A DNA stretch of 64,000 bases from Microbacterium sp. zg-Y818 (GTDB lineage Bacteria; Actinomycetota; Actinomycetes; Actinomycetales; Microbacteriaceae), in the NCBI RefSeq assembly GCF_030246905.1, contig NZ_CP126741.1, positions 2,170,001-2,234,000 on the forward strand. Direction: 5' to 3'. The notes beneath the pieces were generated by a model that saw nothing but the letters and a program-made list of their open reading frames with translations, had not been told where the DNA came from and did not search any database. The position numbers and the translations under genes are program-made. This document shows positions 34,144-42,959 of the stretch, piece after piece; the stretch's first letter is position 1; the number at the start of each line of letters is the position of its first letter.

Positions 34144-35192
34144 TTCTGTCCCGCCTGCCCGAACCGCAGCACCGCCTGCAGCATGCCGCGCTCCCCGCTG
34201 TCCAGCCGCTGGAACGTCGCCGCGATGTCCTCGGCGTCCACGACATCGGTCACGAGCGCGCCGGCGTCGATGGCCCCGGCGCAGATCAGCCGCATGACGG
34301 TCTGTACGAGGCGCGTGGGACTCCAGCGGCCGACCAGGCCTGCGGGCACGCCGGAGATCTGGCTTGCGACGATGCGGACCCGGTTGTGGTGGAACTCCTC
34401 ACCGAGCCGCAGTTGCGGCGCACCGCCCTGGTAGAACCCGACTGCCGCCACGAGACCGTCGGGCACGACCGACCGAACCGCCTCGTGCAGGGCCCGATCC
34501 GAGCCCGACAGCTCGATCGCGCTGTCGACGCCCCCGTCGGATGCCGCTCTGACAGCTGCGCCGGCACCGCCTTGCTCCGTGGCGTCGACGGTCACGTCTG
34601 CACCGAAATCCCGGGCGACCGCCAGCCGCTCCGGCAGGGTGTCCACGGCCACGACGCGCGCGCCCGACAGCACCGTCAGCCGCGTCGCCAGGAGCCCGAT
34701 CACGCCCTGCCCGAAGATCGCGACCTGCTCCCCGAGCCGCACCTCAGCGGCGAGCACGGCGTTCAGCGCGATCGCCGCGACCCGCGCGAACGTGCCGAGG
34801 ATCGGATCGGCATCCGCCGGCATCACCCGCCAGTCGAGGGCGGATGCCGGCAGCACCGCGTCGCTGCGGTGTCCCCAGATGCCGTGGACGATGTCACCCT
34901 CGCGCAGCGACGTCACGTCCGGCGCGACCTCGCAGACCCGCCCCACTTCGGAGTACCCCCAGCCCTGCACCGGATACCCGAAGCTCGGCTCGCCGGGGAC
35001 GAACAACCGCCGCTGCGCATCCCACGTCGAGGTGAGATACGGGTTCGTCCCGCGATACGCGGTGAGCTCGGTTCCGGCCGAGATGCCGGAGTACAGGGTC
35101 TGCACCCGCACGTCTCCGGGCCCGAGAGGCATGGCATCCGTCTCGACGAGCTCGACCACGCCCGGGGCGGTGAACTGCACGATCTGGGGCAC
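34140..35192 (-). CDS. Zinc-type medium-chain dehydrogenase, YcjQ-like
   Basis: 350 residues with the MDR layout: a GroES-like N-terminal part (YSGISAGTELTAYRGTNPY, GYPVQGWGYSEVGRV) and a Rossmann domain (VAIFGQGVIGLLATRL). The usual GHE zinc signature and the four-Cys structural zinc lobe are missing. This resembles the sugar/polyol dehydrogenases of the E. coli YcjQ group rather than classical alcohol dehydrogenases. Position in an operon with a GH13_18 phosphorylase and a CUT1 importer matches the ycj gene set. A likely job is NAD-dependent oxidation of a hydroxyl on the imported glycoside or its aglycone. This is inference. Confidence 0.78.
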   Translation of the reverse strand: MPQIVQFTAPGVVELVETDAMPLGPGDVRVQTLYSGISAGTELTAYRGTNPYLTSTWDAQRRLFVPGEPSFGYPVQGWGYSEVGRVCEVAPDVTSLREGDIVHGIWGHRSDAVLPASALDWRVMPADADPILGTFARVAAIALNAVLAAEVRLGEQVAIFGQGVIGLLATRLTVLSGARVVAVDTLPERLAVARDFGADVTVDATEQGGAGAAVRAASDGGVDSAIELSGSDRALHEAVRSVVPDGLVAAVGFYQGGAPQLRLGEEFHHNRVRIVASQISGVPAGLVGRWSPTRLVQTVMRLICAGAIDAGALVTDVVDAEDIAATFQRLDSGERGMLQAVLRFGQAGQK

Positions 35193-35213
35193 AGCGGCAT
35201 CCGCGCCGAGGCG

Positions 35214-36119
35214 CTACCCCTTCTCCGCGCCGGCGGTGAGACCGCCGACGAGCAGCCGCTCCGAGGCGAAGAACAGCACGATGATCGGCAGCGTCAGGAT
35301 CACCGACCCCGCCATCAGCACGGTTGTAGGCACCTCGATGCTGCCGGACAGCTGCGAGAGCCCGAGCGACACCGTCCAGGAATCACGCCGCTCGACGAGG
35401 AACAGCAAGGCGAAGAGGAACTCGTTCCACGCGATCATGAAGATGAACAGGCCGTTGGAAACGATCGCCGGCATCGCGAGGGGCAGGCTGACGCGGCGCA
35501 TGATCTGCAGCCGACTGCAGCCGTCGATCGCCGCGGCCTCTTCCAGTGAGACCGGGATCGTCGCGAAGTAGTTGCGCAGGGTGTAGATCGAGACGGCGAC
35601 GACCTGAGACACGTACACGATGAGCAGTCCCACGAGCGAGCCGCGCAGACCGATCTGCGTGAAGAACACGAACAGCGGAACGGCGAGCAGGATGCTGGGG
35701 AAGAAGTACACCGCGAGGAACAATCCCGAGACCTGGCGCCGGCCGAAGAACTCCAGACGGCTGATGGCGTAGGCCCCCGGGATGGCCACGAGCAGAGTCA
35801 GGCCCACCGTGCCGAGCGCCACGAGAAGCGAGTTGCGCATGAACACGACGAACCCCTGTCCCCCATCGGCGACGGGGGCGAGGACCTCGAAGTACGTGCC
35901 GAGGTTGAACTCGTCGACGGAGATCCACAGGGCGCCGGGATTCTGCAGCAGTGAGTCCAGCGACCGGAAGCTCAGCAGCACCATGTAGTAGAACGGCACC
36001 ACGGCAGCGAGCAGGAGTACCACGATGACGATCGGGCGCAGGATGCCGAACAGCACGATCTCGAAGCGATCGCGGTTGAACCCGGGCGATGCGCTGCGTC
36101 TGCCGACCGCCGTGGTCAT
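35214..36119 (-). CDS. Carbohydrate ABC permease, MalG type (locus 2)
   Basis: 301 residues, six predicted membrane helices starting VIVVLLLAAVVPFYYMVLL. The EAA loop is EAAAIDGCSRLQIMRRVSLP near residues 195-215. It pairs with the MalF-type permease whose stop its ATG overlaps (36116-36119). It is the membrane part of a CUT1 importer whose own ATPase is absent from the operon. The dehydrogenase gene follows after 21 bases. Confidence 0.92.
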   Translation of the reverse strand: MTTAVGRRSASPGFNRDRFEIVLFGILRPIVIVVLLLAAVVPFYYMVLLSFRSLDSLLQNPGALWISVDEFNLGTYFEVLAPVADGGQGFVVFMRNSLLVALGTVGLTLLVAIPGAYAISRLEFFGRRQVSGLFLAVYFFPSILLAVPLFVFFTQIGLRGSLVGLLIVYVSQVVAVSIYTLRNYFATIPVSLEEAAAIDGCSRLQIMRRVSLPLAMPAIVSNGLFIFMIAWNEFLFALLFLVERRDSWTVSLGLSQLSGSIEVPTTVLMAGSVILTLPIIVLFFASERLLVGGLTAGAEKG

Positions 36120-37147
36120 GCCTGCTCCTCCTGCCGGCCGAAGAGCTTCAGGTACAGCCCGACCAGCACCGCGAGGATGGCGGCGAGCAGCAGCGCCTGT
36201 GCGGCGGCGGCGCCGATGTCCCCTCGCGCCGTCAGGTAGTCGAAGACGCGCACCGACACCACTTCGGTGCCGGCACCGCCACCGGTGAGCAGGTAGATGT
36301 CATCGAAGTTGTTGAAGGTCCAGATGAACCGCAGCACGCACAACACGGCGATCGTCGGCAGCAGCTGCGGGAGCAGGATGTGCCGGAAGCGCTGCGTGGG
36401 GGTCGCGCCGTCGATGCGGGCGGCCTCGTCGAGCACCTCCGGAACGGCCTGGAGCCTCGCGGTGAGGAAGAGGAAGGCGAAGGGGAAGGACCGCCACGCC
36501 TCGAAGCAGATGACGGTGATGAGCGCGACAGGCAGGTCCACCTGCCACCCGAAGATCGACACCGGCAGGGCGCGGTCGGAGAGGAACGCGACCGGTTCGG
36601 CCCAGCCGAGCACGGTCGTTCCGAACCAGTTGACGATGCCGTACTGCGGATTGAGCGCGGTCGACCAGACGAAGGTGGCCGCCACGACTGGAGCGACATA
36701 GGGCAGCAGCAGCGACGCCCGGATGAAGCCGCGTCCCCGGAAGGGCGAGCGCAGCGCGAGCGCGGCGACGAGCCCGATGCCGACGGCCAGGGCCGTGCCG
36801 CACACCGAATACACCAGGGTCGTCCACAACGCGCCGAGGAATCCGGGGGACGTCAGAACGTTGGCGAAGTTCTCCAGGGTGTATTCGCCGAAGAACCCGG
36901 TGCCACGGATGTTGATCAGCCGCACGTCCTGAAAGGCCAGGGCGACGGCCCACAGAATGGGCAGCACGACCGCGACGGTCACGATGATGAGCGTCGGGGA
37001 CATCAGCAGCAGACCGGCGCGATTCTCCTCCGCGCTCCGCCTCGACCGGCGTCCCCGGCGCGCGCGGGAGGCTCCACCCGGCGTCGGCGGCGCCGGTGGG
37101 CGCGGAGCCGCGCCGACGAGCCCCGGCCCCCCGGCCACCTGGGTCAC
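36116..37147 (-). CDS. Carbohydrate ABC permease, MalF type (locus 2)
   Basis: 343 residues from GTG 37147, which overlaps the stop of the binding-protein gene (GTGA). Longer in-frame starts lie inside that gene and are rejected. The N-terminus is a Pro/Arg-rich cytoplasmic stretch of about 50 residues, then six helices (LLLMSPTLIIVTVAVVLPIL). The EAA loop is EAARIDGATPTQRFRHILLP. It forms the translocation pore with the MalG-type partner. Confidence 0.9.
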   Translation of the reverse strand: MTQVAGGPGLVGAAPRPPAPPTPGGASRARRGRRSRRSAEENRAGLLLMSPTLIIVTVAVVLPILWAVALAFQDVRLINIRGTGFFGEYTLENFANVLTSPGFLGALWTTLVYSVCGTALAVGIGLVAALALRSPFRGRGFIRASLLLPYVAPVVAATFVWSTALNPQYGIVNWFGTTVLGWAEPVAFLSDRALPVSIFGWQVDLPVALITVICFEAWRSFPFAFLFLTARLQAVPEVLDEAARIDGATPTQRFRHILLPQLLPTIAVLCVLRFIWTFNNFDDIYLLTGGGAGTEVVSVRVFDYLTARGDIGAAAAQALLLAAILAVLVGLYLKLFGRQEEQA

Positions 37148-38535
37148 TGGATCGACTCCGCGACGGCGCGCACCGCCTCTGCGGCGTTCGCTGCGGCTGT
37201 GGCCGGGTCGTCGCCCTGCGCCACCTGGCTGACCGCTTCGGCGACGGGCAGTTCGCCCTGCAGCGCGCCCAGCAGGGTGCCCTGACCCTGGGTGATGCCC
37301 CAGCGTGCGAGGTCCTCCGGGCCGGCGGCGACGGCTTCGAGCACCTCCGGTGCGTAGAAATCCGACAGCGGCGCCTTCGTGTCGACCCCCGCAGGCAGCG
37401 TGCTCCAGAGGTCTGCGTACAGGGTCGGCTCGTCGGATGTCCCGGTGCGCACCGGCACTTTGCCCTCCGGCGCGATGGCGATCCACGGTTCGTAGCCGTC
37501 GCTCATCATGTACTCGATGAATGTCTGGGCCCCTTCGGTGTCCGCCCCCTCGGTCACGGTCCACGACGTGATCTCTCCGAATTGCGCGGGCGCATCGGCA
37601 TCGGGGCCAGCGATCGCGGTCACGACCCCGGTGTTGGCCGCCAGGAACGCCGGATCGTCGACGCACTCCGGGCACGACGGCTTGGCATCCTCTCGCAGCC
37701 CTGCAAGCTCGTCCAGCACGAAGCTCGACCAGATGAACATGGCGGCATCCCCGGCGAAGTAGGTCGCGCGGGTGGTGTCGACATCCTGCGCACCCGGCAC
37801 CGAGTAGTTCGTGACCAGGTCGCCGTAGAAGTCGAATGCCGCCACACAGGCATCCGAATCGAGCTGGGTCTCGCCCTCGTCATCGACGAGTTCGCAGCCG
37901 TTGCCGAGTGCGATGTGCTCGAAGGTCTGCTCGGTGAACGCGTCGCCGGGCGCCGTCGCACCGACGAAGCCGGCCACCTCGTCGCTGTCCAGGGCCGCCG
38001 CCGCCTCCAGGATGGCGTCATACGAGTCGGGCGCATCGAGTCCCGCCGCGTCGAACAGATCGGTGCGGTAGTAGAGCATCTGCGTCCAGGACTCGCTCGG
38101 CACGGCGAGCGCCATGTCGCCGTCGGCCGTGAGCTCGAGAGCCTTCTCGGAGAAGGTCGACGGGCCGAGGGCGTCGATGACGGCAGCGACGGCGTCGGTG
38201 TCGATCAGCTCGTTAGCCGAGAGCGTCCGCACCTGCGGCAGCGAAATGCCGCCGATGACGTCGGGCAGATCGCCCGCCGCGGCTGCGGAGGTGATCAGCT
38301 GGCTGAACTGGTCTTCGGCGACCGACACCATCTCCACCTCGATGCCACTGTCCGCCGTGAACGCGTCGACGATCTCCTGGGTGGCGGCGACCCGATCGGG
38401 CAGGTCCTCCTGCACCCAGAACGTCAGCGCGCCGCCGCCGTCGCCCCCGCCGTCGTCACTGCCGGCGGTGCACCCACCGAGCAGGATCACGGCGCAGGCC
38501 GCCGATATCGTGACTGCTGTGGCACGAGTCTTCAT
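37144..38535 (-). CDS. Sugar-binding lipoprotein (locus 2)
   Basis: 463-residue family-1 solute-binding protein. The signal peptide ends in LLGGC (Cys about 22), so it is a lipoprotein. A short Gly/Asp linker and the binding fold follow (GALTFWVQEDLP, ESWTQMLYYRTDLFDAAGLD, AAMFIWSSFVLDEL). It contains extra cysteines (GNGCEL, CPECVD) that may form disulfides outside the cell. It is the first gene of the importer operon, behind the promoter/operator at 38581-38619. Ligand unknown; the downstream enzymes suggest an alpha-glycoside. Confidence 0.92.
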   Translation of the reverse strand: MKTRATAVTISAACAVILLGGCTAGSDDGGGDGGGALTFWVQEDLPDRVAATQEIVDAFTADSGIEVEMVSVAEDQFSQLITSAAAAGDLPDVIGGISLPQVRTLSANELIDTDAVAAVIDALGPSTFSEKALELTADGDMALAVPSESWTQMLYYRTDLFDAAGLDAPDSYDAILEAAAALDSDEVAGFVGATAPGDAFTEQTFEHIALGNGCELVDDEGETQLDSDACVAAFDFYGDLVTNYSVPGAQDVDTTRATYFAGDAAMFIWSSFVLDELAGLREDAKPSCPECVDDPAFLAANTGVVTAIAGPDADAPAQFGEITSWTVTEGADTEGAQTFIEYMMSDGYEPWIAIAPEGKVPVRTGTSDEPTLYADLWSTLPAGVDTKAPLSDFYAPEVLEAVAAGPEDLARWGITQGQGTLLGALQGELPVAEAVSQVAQGDDPATAAANAAEAVRAVAESIQ

Positions 38536-38580
38536 CGCGCGCCTCCTTGCGCTGGATGTTGCCGGTGGCGCCAGGCGCCG

Positions 38581-38619
38581 TAATGCCTAGAAACTAGGCG
38601 TGTAATGTCTAGCTGTCAA
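38581..38619. promoter_or_regulatory. Promoter and operator of sugar locus 2
   Basis: On the minus strand a perfect TTGACA -35 (38614-38619) and a TAGTTT -10 box are separated by 17 bases and drive the binding-protein operon. Inside and beside this promoter lie a GCCTAG-AAA-CTAGGC palindrome (38585-38599) and two direct TAATGYCTAG units (38581-38590 and 38603-38612). This is the natural binding site for the divergent ROK regulator. Confidence 0.7.
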
Positions 38620-38638
38620 GCATAAGTAGGGAGACTCC

Positions 38639-39784
38639 ATGCCGGGACCCGGTGACATCCTCGAGTTGGTGCGCAGCGGTCGCGCCGTCACCCGCGGGGA
38701 AATCCTCGAGGTGACAGGCTTGTCGCGGATGACGGTGTCGGCGCGCGTCGACGCCCTGCGGGACGCCGACCTCGTCATCGAGAATGGGACTGATCGCGTC
38801 ACCGGCGGCCGACCATCGCGACGCCTGGAGTTCAACACGTCGCGCGCCTCGCTCGTGATCGCGACGGTCGACACGACCCACACCACCGTCGCCCTCACTG
38901 ATCTCGCCGGTCGCGTGACCGCCGAGGAACGCGTAGAGGTCGCCGTCGCCGATGGCCCCGATCGCACCCTCAACGCCATCGTCGACAGTGCCCGCGGCAT
39001 CCTGGACGCGAACGGGCGCGCGGAGCGGCTCGGCGGTGTGGGCATCTGCATCCCGGGACCGGTCGATCCCGACAGCGGGCGCCCCAGCCAGCCCCCCATC
39101 ATGCCGGGGTGGGACGCCTACCCGGTCGGCGACCACCTGCGTGACGCACTGGGCGCGCCGGTGCTCGTCGCCAACGACGCGGATGCTGCGGGCCTCGGCG
39201 AACAGCGCAGCGCCCACCCTGCTTCCCGCTCGCTGTGCTTCATCAAGGTGTCCTCCGGCATCGGCACCGGCATCATCCTCGACGGCCAGGTCTACCGCGG
39301 CGCCGACGGCGGGGCGGGCGACATCGGTCATGTGAAGCTCGCCGGCCACGACGACGACGCGTGCCAGTGCGGAGCGCACGGCTGTCTCGCGGCCGTGGCA
39401 TCCGGTCGCGCCGTCGCCCGCAAGCTCAGCGCGCTCGGCAAGCCCGCGACCTCCGGCTCGGATGTCGGCGCGTACCTCGCCGCCGGCGATGCCGACGCCG
39501 CGCGGCTCACCCAGGCTGCCGGCAGGGTGATCGGCGAGGTGGTCGCGACGGTGGTCACGTTGCTGAACCCGGCCGAGGTCGTACTGGGCGGCATGCTCGC
39601 ATCGGCGCCGCTGCTGGCCGGCGTGCGGGAGACCCTCTACCCCCGCTCGCTCCCGCGGGCGACACGGCACCTGGCCATCAGCCAATCCACCCTCGGCGAG
39701 CGCGCCGCGATCGTGGGGCTCGCGACCCTCGTGGTCGAGCGGGAGTACTCCGCCGGCGCCGTGAACGCCGCGCTGGGCGCATAG
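38639..39784 (+). CDS. ROK-family transcriptional regulator (locus 2)
   Basis: A 381-residue repressor-type ROK protein. The N-terminal winged helix is SGRAVTRGEILEVTGLSRMT, about 12-60. The ROK domain has GVGICIPGPVD, ANDADAAGLGE, and SSGIGTGIILDG. The zinc motif is CQCGAHGCLAAVASG (the usual final Glu is Ala). The ATG follows AGGGAGA. It reads divergently from the importer operon across a 100-base gap that holds a palindrome, so auto- and operon-repression relieved by a sugar is the simple model. Followed at 48 bases by repeat copy B. Confidence 0.9.
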   Translation: MPGPGDILELVRSGRAVTRGEILEVTGLSRMTVSARVDALRDADLVIENGTDRVTGGRPSRRLEFNTSRASLVIATVDTTHTTVALTDLAGRVTAEERVEVAVADGPDRTLNAIVDSARGILDANGRAERLGGVGICIPGPVDPDSGRPSQPPIMPGWDAYPVGDHLRDALGAPVLVANDADAAGLGEQRSAHPASRSLCFIKVSSGIGTGIILDGQVYRGADGGAGDIGHVKLAGHDDDACQCGAHGCLAAVASGRAVARKLSALGKPATSGSDVGAYLAAGDADAARLTQAAGRVIGEVVATVVTLLNPAEVVLGGMLASAPLLAGVRETLYPRSLPRATRHLAISQSTLGERAAIVGLATLVVEREYSAGAVNAALGA

Positions 39785-39831
39785 CCCCGCCCGCGACCGC
39801 GCGTCCGCGCGGCGCCCTGGCACCGACGACC

Positions 39832-39921
39832 CCCGTTGCCGTAACGAGGAGATCCGCCCAGATGCGGTCCCTTGGGCCGCAAGGATCCGCATTCCGGCAG
39901 ATCCCCTCATCCGGGCCGGCG
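39832..39921. repeat. 90-bp palindromic repeat, copy B (right of sugar locus 2)
   Basis: It has the same orientation and length as copy A at 30956-31045, 83 of 90 positions identical by my alignment. It lies between the ROK gene and the response-regulator gene. The outer inverted arms are GAGGAGATC and GATCCCCTC. Confidence 0.85.
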
Positions 39922-40046
39922 CCGAGGCCTGCGGCGGCCGCTGGCCCTTGGTCGGGCCCGGCGCGGCTTGCTCCGCAGACACCCGGTCGCCATACCGCAT
40001 GACGGGCGCTCCGACCGATGTCCAGACAGCGCATGGGTTCCGTGGC

Positions 40047-40052
40047 CATAAT
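40047..40052 (+). promoter_or_regulatory. -10 box of the two-component operon
   Basis: CATAAT is followed by six bases and the ATG at 40059 of the response regulator, so the message is likely leaderless. No Shine-Dalgarno sequence fits. Confidence 0.45.
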
Positions 40053-40058
40053 GAGGGC

Positions 40059-40751
40059 ATGACCGCGCCTCGCATCCTTGTCGTCGACGATGAGCCGAAC
40101 ATCCGCGACCTGCTCATCACGAGCCTGCGCTTCGCAGGTTTCCAGGTGCGTGCCGTGTCAAACGGCGCGCAGACCATCTCGGCCGTCCTCGAAGAGGAAC
40201 CCGACCTGATCGTGCTCGACGTCATGCTGCCGGACATGAACGGCTTCAGCGTCACAAAGCGTCTGCGCGGCGCCGGCTACACCGCGCCCATCCTCTTCCT
40301 CACCGCGAAGGACGAGACCGAGGACAAGATCACCGGCCTCAACGCCGGCGGCGACGACTACGTCACCAAGCCGTTCAGCCTCGACGAGATCGTCGCGCGC
40401 ATCCAGGCGATCCTGCGCCGTACGATGCAGGCCGACGAGGAGTCGATCATCCGCGCAGGCGAGCTGACGATGGACCAGGACACCCACGACGTGCTCGTCG
40501 GCGACGTGTCGATCGACCTCTCCCCCACCGAGTTCAAGCTGCTGCGCTACCTCATGCTCAACCCCAACCGGGTGCTCAGCAAGGCGCAGATCCTCGACCA
40601 CGTGTGGGAGTACGACTTCAACGGCGACGCCGGCATCGTGGAGAGCTACATCTCCTACCTGCGGCGCAAGATCGATCCGCACTCGTCCGAGCCCCTCATC
40701 CAGACCAAGCGGGGCTTCGGCTACATGCTGAAGGCGGGCAAGTCCGCGTGA
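40059..40751 (+). CDS. OmpR/PhoB-family response regulator
   Basis: 230 residues. The receiver domain has acidic pocket DDE (10-12), phosphorylation site Asp54 in LIVLDVMLPDMNG, Thr/Lys switch residues LFLTAK and VTKPF. The C-terminal winged helix (LSPTEFKLLRYLMLNPNRVL, YISYLRRKID) binds DNA. It resembles MprA/TcrA-type regulators of actinobacteria. The cognate kinase follows 4 bases after the stop. Target genes are unknown. Confidence 0.94.
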   Translation: MTAPRILVVDDEPNIRDLLITSLRFAGFQVRAVSNGAQTISAVLEEEPDLIVLDVMLPDMNGFSVTKRLRGAGYTAPILFLTAKDETEDKITGLNAGGDDYVTKPFSLDEIVARIQAILRRTMQADEESIIRAGELTMDQDTHDVLVGDVSIDLSPTEFKLLRYLMLNPNRVLSKAQILDHVWEYDFNGDAGIVESYISYLRRKIDPHSSEPLIQTKRGFGYMLKAGKSA

Positions 40752-40755
40752 CCTC

Positions 40756-42531
40756 GTGGCACTAGCCGCACACGCAGGCAGGACCGACGCGTTGACCGAC
40801 TGGTGGCGCGGCGTCAGCCTGCGCGCGAAGGTCACCGGGGTCACCGTCGCGGTGCTGGCGATCGGACTCGTCGCCGCGGGTGTGGGCACGCTCGGGTTCC
40901 TCCGCAACACCCTGGCGACCAACCTCGACTCCCAGGTGCAGCAGCTGGCCGAGACCGATGCCGTCAGCAGCGTCTTCACCGGCACGGTCACCGAGGACGG
41001 TGACGACTTCGCGGTGAAGTCGGATGCCACGGCGTACTTCGTCGCCGTGTATGGTCCCGACGGCCGCTTCATCACCAGCGGCGGCGGCAACGACGAACCC
41101 CCGCCGATCTTCCCCGAGACCTTCACCCTCGCCCAGGCGACGATCTACGGCACCGGAACGGTGTTCGATCTGCGCAACAGCCAGGGCGGAGCCAGCTACC
41201 GGGCGGCGGTGGGGGTCGAAGACACCCCGGTGGGCATCTTCTACACGCAGCTGGTCGCCCTGCCGACCGCTCCCAACGAGCGCTTCCTGGCCGCGTTCCT
41301 CGGCATCTACAGCTTCTTGGCGCTCATCACCGTGATCGCCAGCGCGTTTCTCGTGCGGTGGATCGTCACCCTCACCTTCCGCAGCCTCGGTCAGGTCGAA
41401 GCGACGGCCGACGCCATCGCCGCGGGTGATTTCAGCCTGCGCATGACCGACATCGAACCGGCCACGACCGAGGTGGGCCGACTGAAGACGGCGATCAACG
41501 CGATGCTCGGACGCATCGACGGCGCCCTGTCCGAACGGGATGCCACGGTGCGCCAGATGCGCCGCTTCATCGGCGACGCCAGCCACGAGCTGCGGACGCC
41601 GCTGGTCACAGTCCGCGGCTACGCCGAGCTCTACCGCATGGGCGCCATCTCGGGCGAGGAGCAGGTCGCCCAGTCGATGGATCGCATCGAGAAGGAGGCG
41701 ATCCGCATGGGGGTGCTCGTCGAGGACCTTCTTGCCCTCGCCCGACTCGACGAGCGCCGCGGCGTGACCCTGGCCCCGGTGGACCTGCGCCCCATCGCGC
41801 GCGACGCCGCCCTCGACGCCCGCGCCGCGGCGCCGCAGCGCGCCGTGACGGCGTCGGACACCACGGCCGCGCCAGGCCCGGGGCCGCATCCCGCGCCGGA
41901 CTCCCCCGCGGAGCACGCCGATACCCACACCGGGCGCAAGCGCGCCCCGCACGCTCCCGCGGCAGGCCTCGCCGGCGCGACCCTGTCGCTGCTGCGTCGC
42001 CGGCCGAAGCAGCCCGCTCCGACTCCGGAGGCGCAGGCGAGCGCGCGGGTGTCGGAGCCGGCCGCGACCACTCCGCTCGCGCCCATCGTGCTCGGTGACG
42101 AGAACGGCATCCGGCAGGTGGTCGCGAACCTGCTGGGCAACGCGCGCCGGTACAGTCCCGAGGACTCGCCGATCGAGCTGACCGTCGGCGTGGACCGCGA
42201 GGCGCGCACGGGGTGGATCGCCGTGAGCGACCACGGCGAGGGCGTGCCGCCGCAGATCCGCGACAAGATCTTCCAGCGGTTCTGGCGGGCCGACACGTCT
42301 CGCACGCGCGAGACCGGCGGGTCGGGTCTGGGCCTGTCGATCGTCGCGGCGATCGTCGAGTCGCTGCACGGCACGATCGAGGTCGGCGACACCCCCGGCG
42401 GCGGAGCGACGTTCCGGGTGGCGTTCCCCCTGGCCTCCAACTCCCCCACGCCCGCCGAGCACCTCGCGATCGAGACGCAGCCCATGCCGAAGGTCGCACC
42501 CGCCCCCGGCCGAGCGACCGCCGAGAACTGA
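40756..42531 (+). CDS. Sensor histidine kinase with a disordered insert in its catalytic domain
   Basis: 591 residues. Two membrane helices (about 26-48 and 183-205) flank an extracellular sensor of about 130 residues. A HAMP linker follows, then the DHp H-box with His277 in GDASHELRTPL. The ATPase domain has an N-box NLLGNARRYS (Asn about 458), GVPPQIRDKIFQRFWR, and GGSGLGLSIV. Between the DHp domain and the N-box there is an unusual Ala/Pro-rich insert of about 85 residues (about 355-443), including PGPGPHPAPDSPAEH and a basic AGATLSLLRRRPKQP. Classical kinases need only a short linker there. Core motifs are intact, so it should be active. The GTG start at 40756 directly follows the regulator gene. 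Confidence 0.92.
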   Translation: MALAAHAGRTDALTDWWRGVSLRAKVTGVTVAVLAIGLVAAGVGTLGFLRNTLATNLDSQVQQLAETDAVSSVFTGTVTEDGDDFAVKSDATAYFVAVYGPDGRFITSGGGNDEPPPIFPETFTLAQATIYGTGTVFDLRNSQGGASYRAAVGVEDTPVGIFYTQLVALPTAPNERFLAAFLGIYSFLALITVIASAFLVRWIVTLTFRSLGQVEATADAIAAGDFSLRMTDIEPATTEVGRLKTAINAMLGRIDGALSERDATVRQMRRFIGDASHELRTPLVTVRGYAELYRMGAISGEEQVAQSMDRIEKEAIRMGVLVEDLLALARLDERRGVTLAPVDLRPIARDAALDARAAAPQRAVTASDTTAAPGPGPHPAPDSPAEHADTHTGRKRAPHAPAAGLAGATLSLLRRRPKQPAPTPEAQASARVSEPAATTPLAPIVLGDENGIRQVVANLLGNARRYSPEDSPIELTVGVDREARTGWIAVSDHGEGVPPQIRDKIFQRFWRADTSRTRETGGSGLGLSIVAAIVESLHGTIEVGDTPGGGATFRVAFPLASNSPTPAEHLAIETQPMPKVAPAPGRATAEN

Positions 42532-42653
42532 GAGCTCACCTCCCCCTCCCCAGCGCACCACTCGCGGGATCCATCCCGATACGGATGCGGGAGCGGCCAG
42601 CCCGAGACGCGCGCGCCCTAACGTGGCGCGCAACGCTCGTGAAGGGAGCACCC

Positions 42654-42941
42654 ATGGCCGTCTTCTCCGTCGACAGCGACGCCGTCCTCACCGCCACCGC
42701 CGCCGTGCGCGGCACCGCCGACCGCCTGGCCGGCGAAACCTCAGCCATGCTGGCGCAGCTGACCGCGCTGCAGTCCTCATGGACCGGCAGCGCCGCCCTC
42801 GGCTTCCAGTCGGTCATCGATCGCTGGCGCGCCACTCAGCGCGAGGTCGAGACCTCGCTCGCCGACATCAGCGCCGCCCTCGCCACCGCCGGGCAGCAGT
42901 ATGCGCAGACCGAGGCGGCCACGGCGGGACTGTTCCGGTAA
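42654..42941 (+). CDS. WXG100-family (ESAT-6-like) protein
   Basis: 95 residues forming a predicted helical hairpin with the turn SSWTGSAA (W-x-G at about residues 43-45) and a C-terminal AQTEAATAGLF helix. WXG100 proteins are substrates of type VII (ESX/Yuk) secretion and work as dimers. No secretion ATPase or partner is next to it here. The ATG at 42654 has AAGGGAG upstream. Confidence 0.88.
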   Translation: MAVFSVDSDAVLTATAAVRGTADRLAGETSAMLAQLTALQSSWTGSAALGFQSVIDRWRATQREVETSLADISAALATAGQQYAQTEAATAGLFR

Positions 42942-42959
42942 CCCCCGCCGGAAACGGCG

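Noticed and set aside
31574..34434. Plus-strand frames of over 500 codons opposite GH13_18, GH36 and the dehydrogenase
   Set aside because: Same reason: the minus-strand genes carry catalytic motifs and tight 4-base overlaps.
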